From Thalassotalea piscium (GTDB taxonomy: Bacteria > Pseudomonadota > Gammaproteobacteria > Enterobacterales > Alteromonadaceae), in assembly GCF_030295935.1 (NCBI RefSeq), contig NZ_AP027362.1:1426001-1490000 (forward strand): a stretch of DNA of 64,000 nucleotides. The letters are read 5' to 3'. Position 1 is the first letter of the stretch. Each line of letters begins with the position of its first letter. Below the pieces are notes generated by a model, which made no database searches, had not been told where the DNA came from, and saw only the letters and a list, made by a program, of their open reading frames with translations. Below, one piece after another: positions 63,817-64,000 of this stretch. The position numbers and the translations under genes were made by a program.

Positions 63817-64000
63817 TATAGCGTTCCTTTTGTACTAGGAAGTACATTGCCATTTACCGTAAGTGCTTGGCGAAGCGCGCGACCAAATACTTTAAAAAGG
63901 CTTTCGACTTGGTGATGGCAATTACCTTCGGTGGTTGATAAATGTATGGTTATTGCCATAGAGTCAGCTAAAGAGCGGAAAAAATGCGATACCATTTGTG
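63816..64000 (-). CDS. hisB: HisB C-terminus (imidazoleglycerol-phosphate dehydratase), partial
   Basis: Reading from the window edge on the minus strand gives [38 protein letters not shown] and [20 protein letters not shown], then TL-stop (stop 63816-63818). This matches the end of the dehydratase domain, with the metal-binding HHxxE (HHQVE). The rest, including any N-terminal phosphatase domain, is outside the window. Confidence 0.93.
   Translation of the reverse strand, partial: QMVSHFFRSLADSMAITIHLSTTEGNCHHQVESLFKVFGRALRQALTVNGNVLPSTKGTL

Overview
The window looks like a chromosomal segment of a marine gammaproteobacterium of the order Alteromonadales, most likely Colwelliaceae (Colwellia/Thalassotalea type). 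This rests on low G+C, E. coli-like housekeeping blocks (apt-dnaX-ybaB, recR-htpG-adk, his), a Vibrio-type TonB2 transport operon, a PEP-CTERM protein, large TonB-dependent receptors and many short non-autonomous repeats. The genus is an inference from style, not a measured placement. No rRNA, tRNA or CRISPR was found.

Layout. 0-3.6 kb: a repeat-rich margin, a 2OG-Fe(II) oxygenase with a small partner gene, and a divergent LysR/VOC pair. 3.6-8.5 kb: a peroxide-defence block (ahpF, ahpC, katA, oxyR). 8.5-10 kb: miniature inverted-repeat elements and a PEP-CTERM protein behind a sigma-54-like promoter. 10-17.7 kb: dld, ppc, a convergent PilZ/ComFB pair (both families linked to cyclic di-GMP), two almost identical miniature elements with 4-bp target duplications, priC and a TSUP permease. 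18.5-30.5 kb: a large TonB-dependent receptor, two TPR-sulfotransferases, then the six-gene TonB2 energy-coupling operon (DUF3450, TtpC-like, ExbB2, ExbD2, TonB2, TPR). 30.6-34.5 kb: an untracked 40-residue membrane peptide, an orphan receiver protein, apt, dnaX (with the classical A AAA AAG frameshift site) and ybaB.

34.5-50.3 kb separates ybaB from recR, genes that are adjacent in E. coli and relatives. It starts with five tandem 144-145 bp BIME-like units and carries an ETHE1-rhodanese fusion, moaBCDE-modABC, rnhA-like/lgt, a LysR-controlled carbonyl/electrophile detoxification cluster, a UbiA prenyltransferase, a periplasmic binding protein and an MFS transporter. 50.3-53.9 kb: recR, htpG (with a sigma-32-like promoter) and adk. 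53.9-55.5 kb: a complete IS4-family (Tn5-like) insertion sequence sitting exactly in the hairpin loop of the adk terminator. 55.5-58 kb: an HTH-2TM regulator, an ElaA-type acetyltransferase, a small hypothetical gene and more miniature elements. 58-64 kb: the his operon (hisB fragment, hisH, hisA, hisF, hisIE, all on the minus strand), interrupted between hisA and hisF by a Fur-type FecA-like receptor on the plus strand.

Together the genes cover oxidative-stress defence, TonB-driven outer-membrane uptake, molybdenum cofactor and molybdate supply, and core metabolism. At least four families of small mobile or palindromic DNA have settled mainly at gene ends and terminators.
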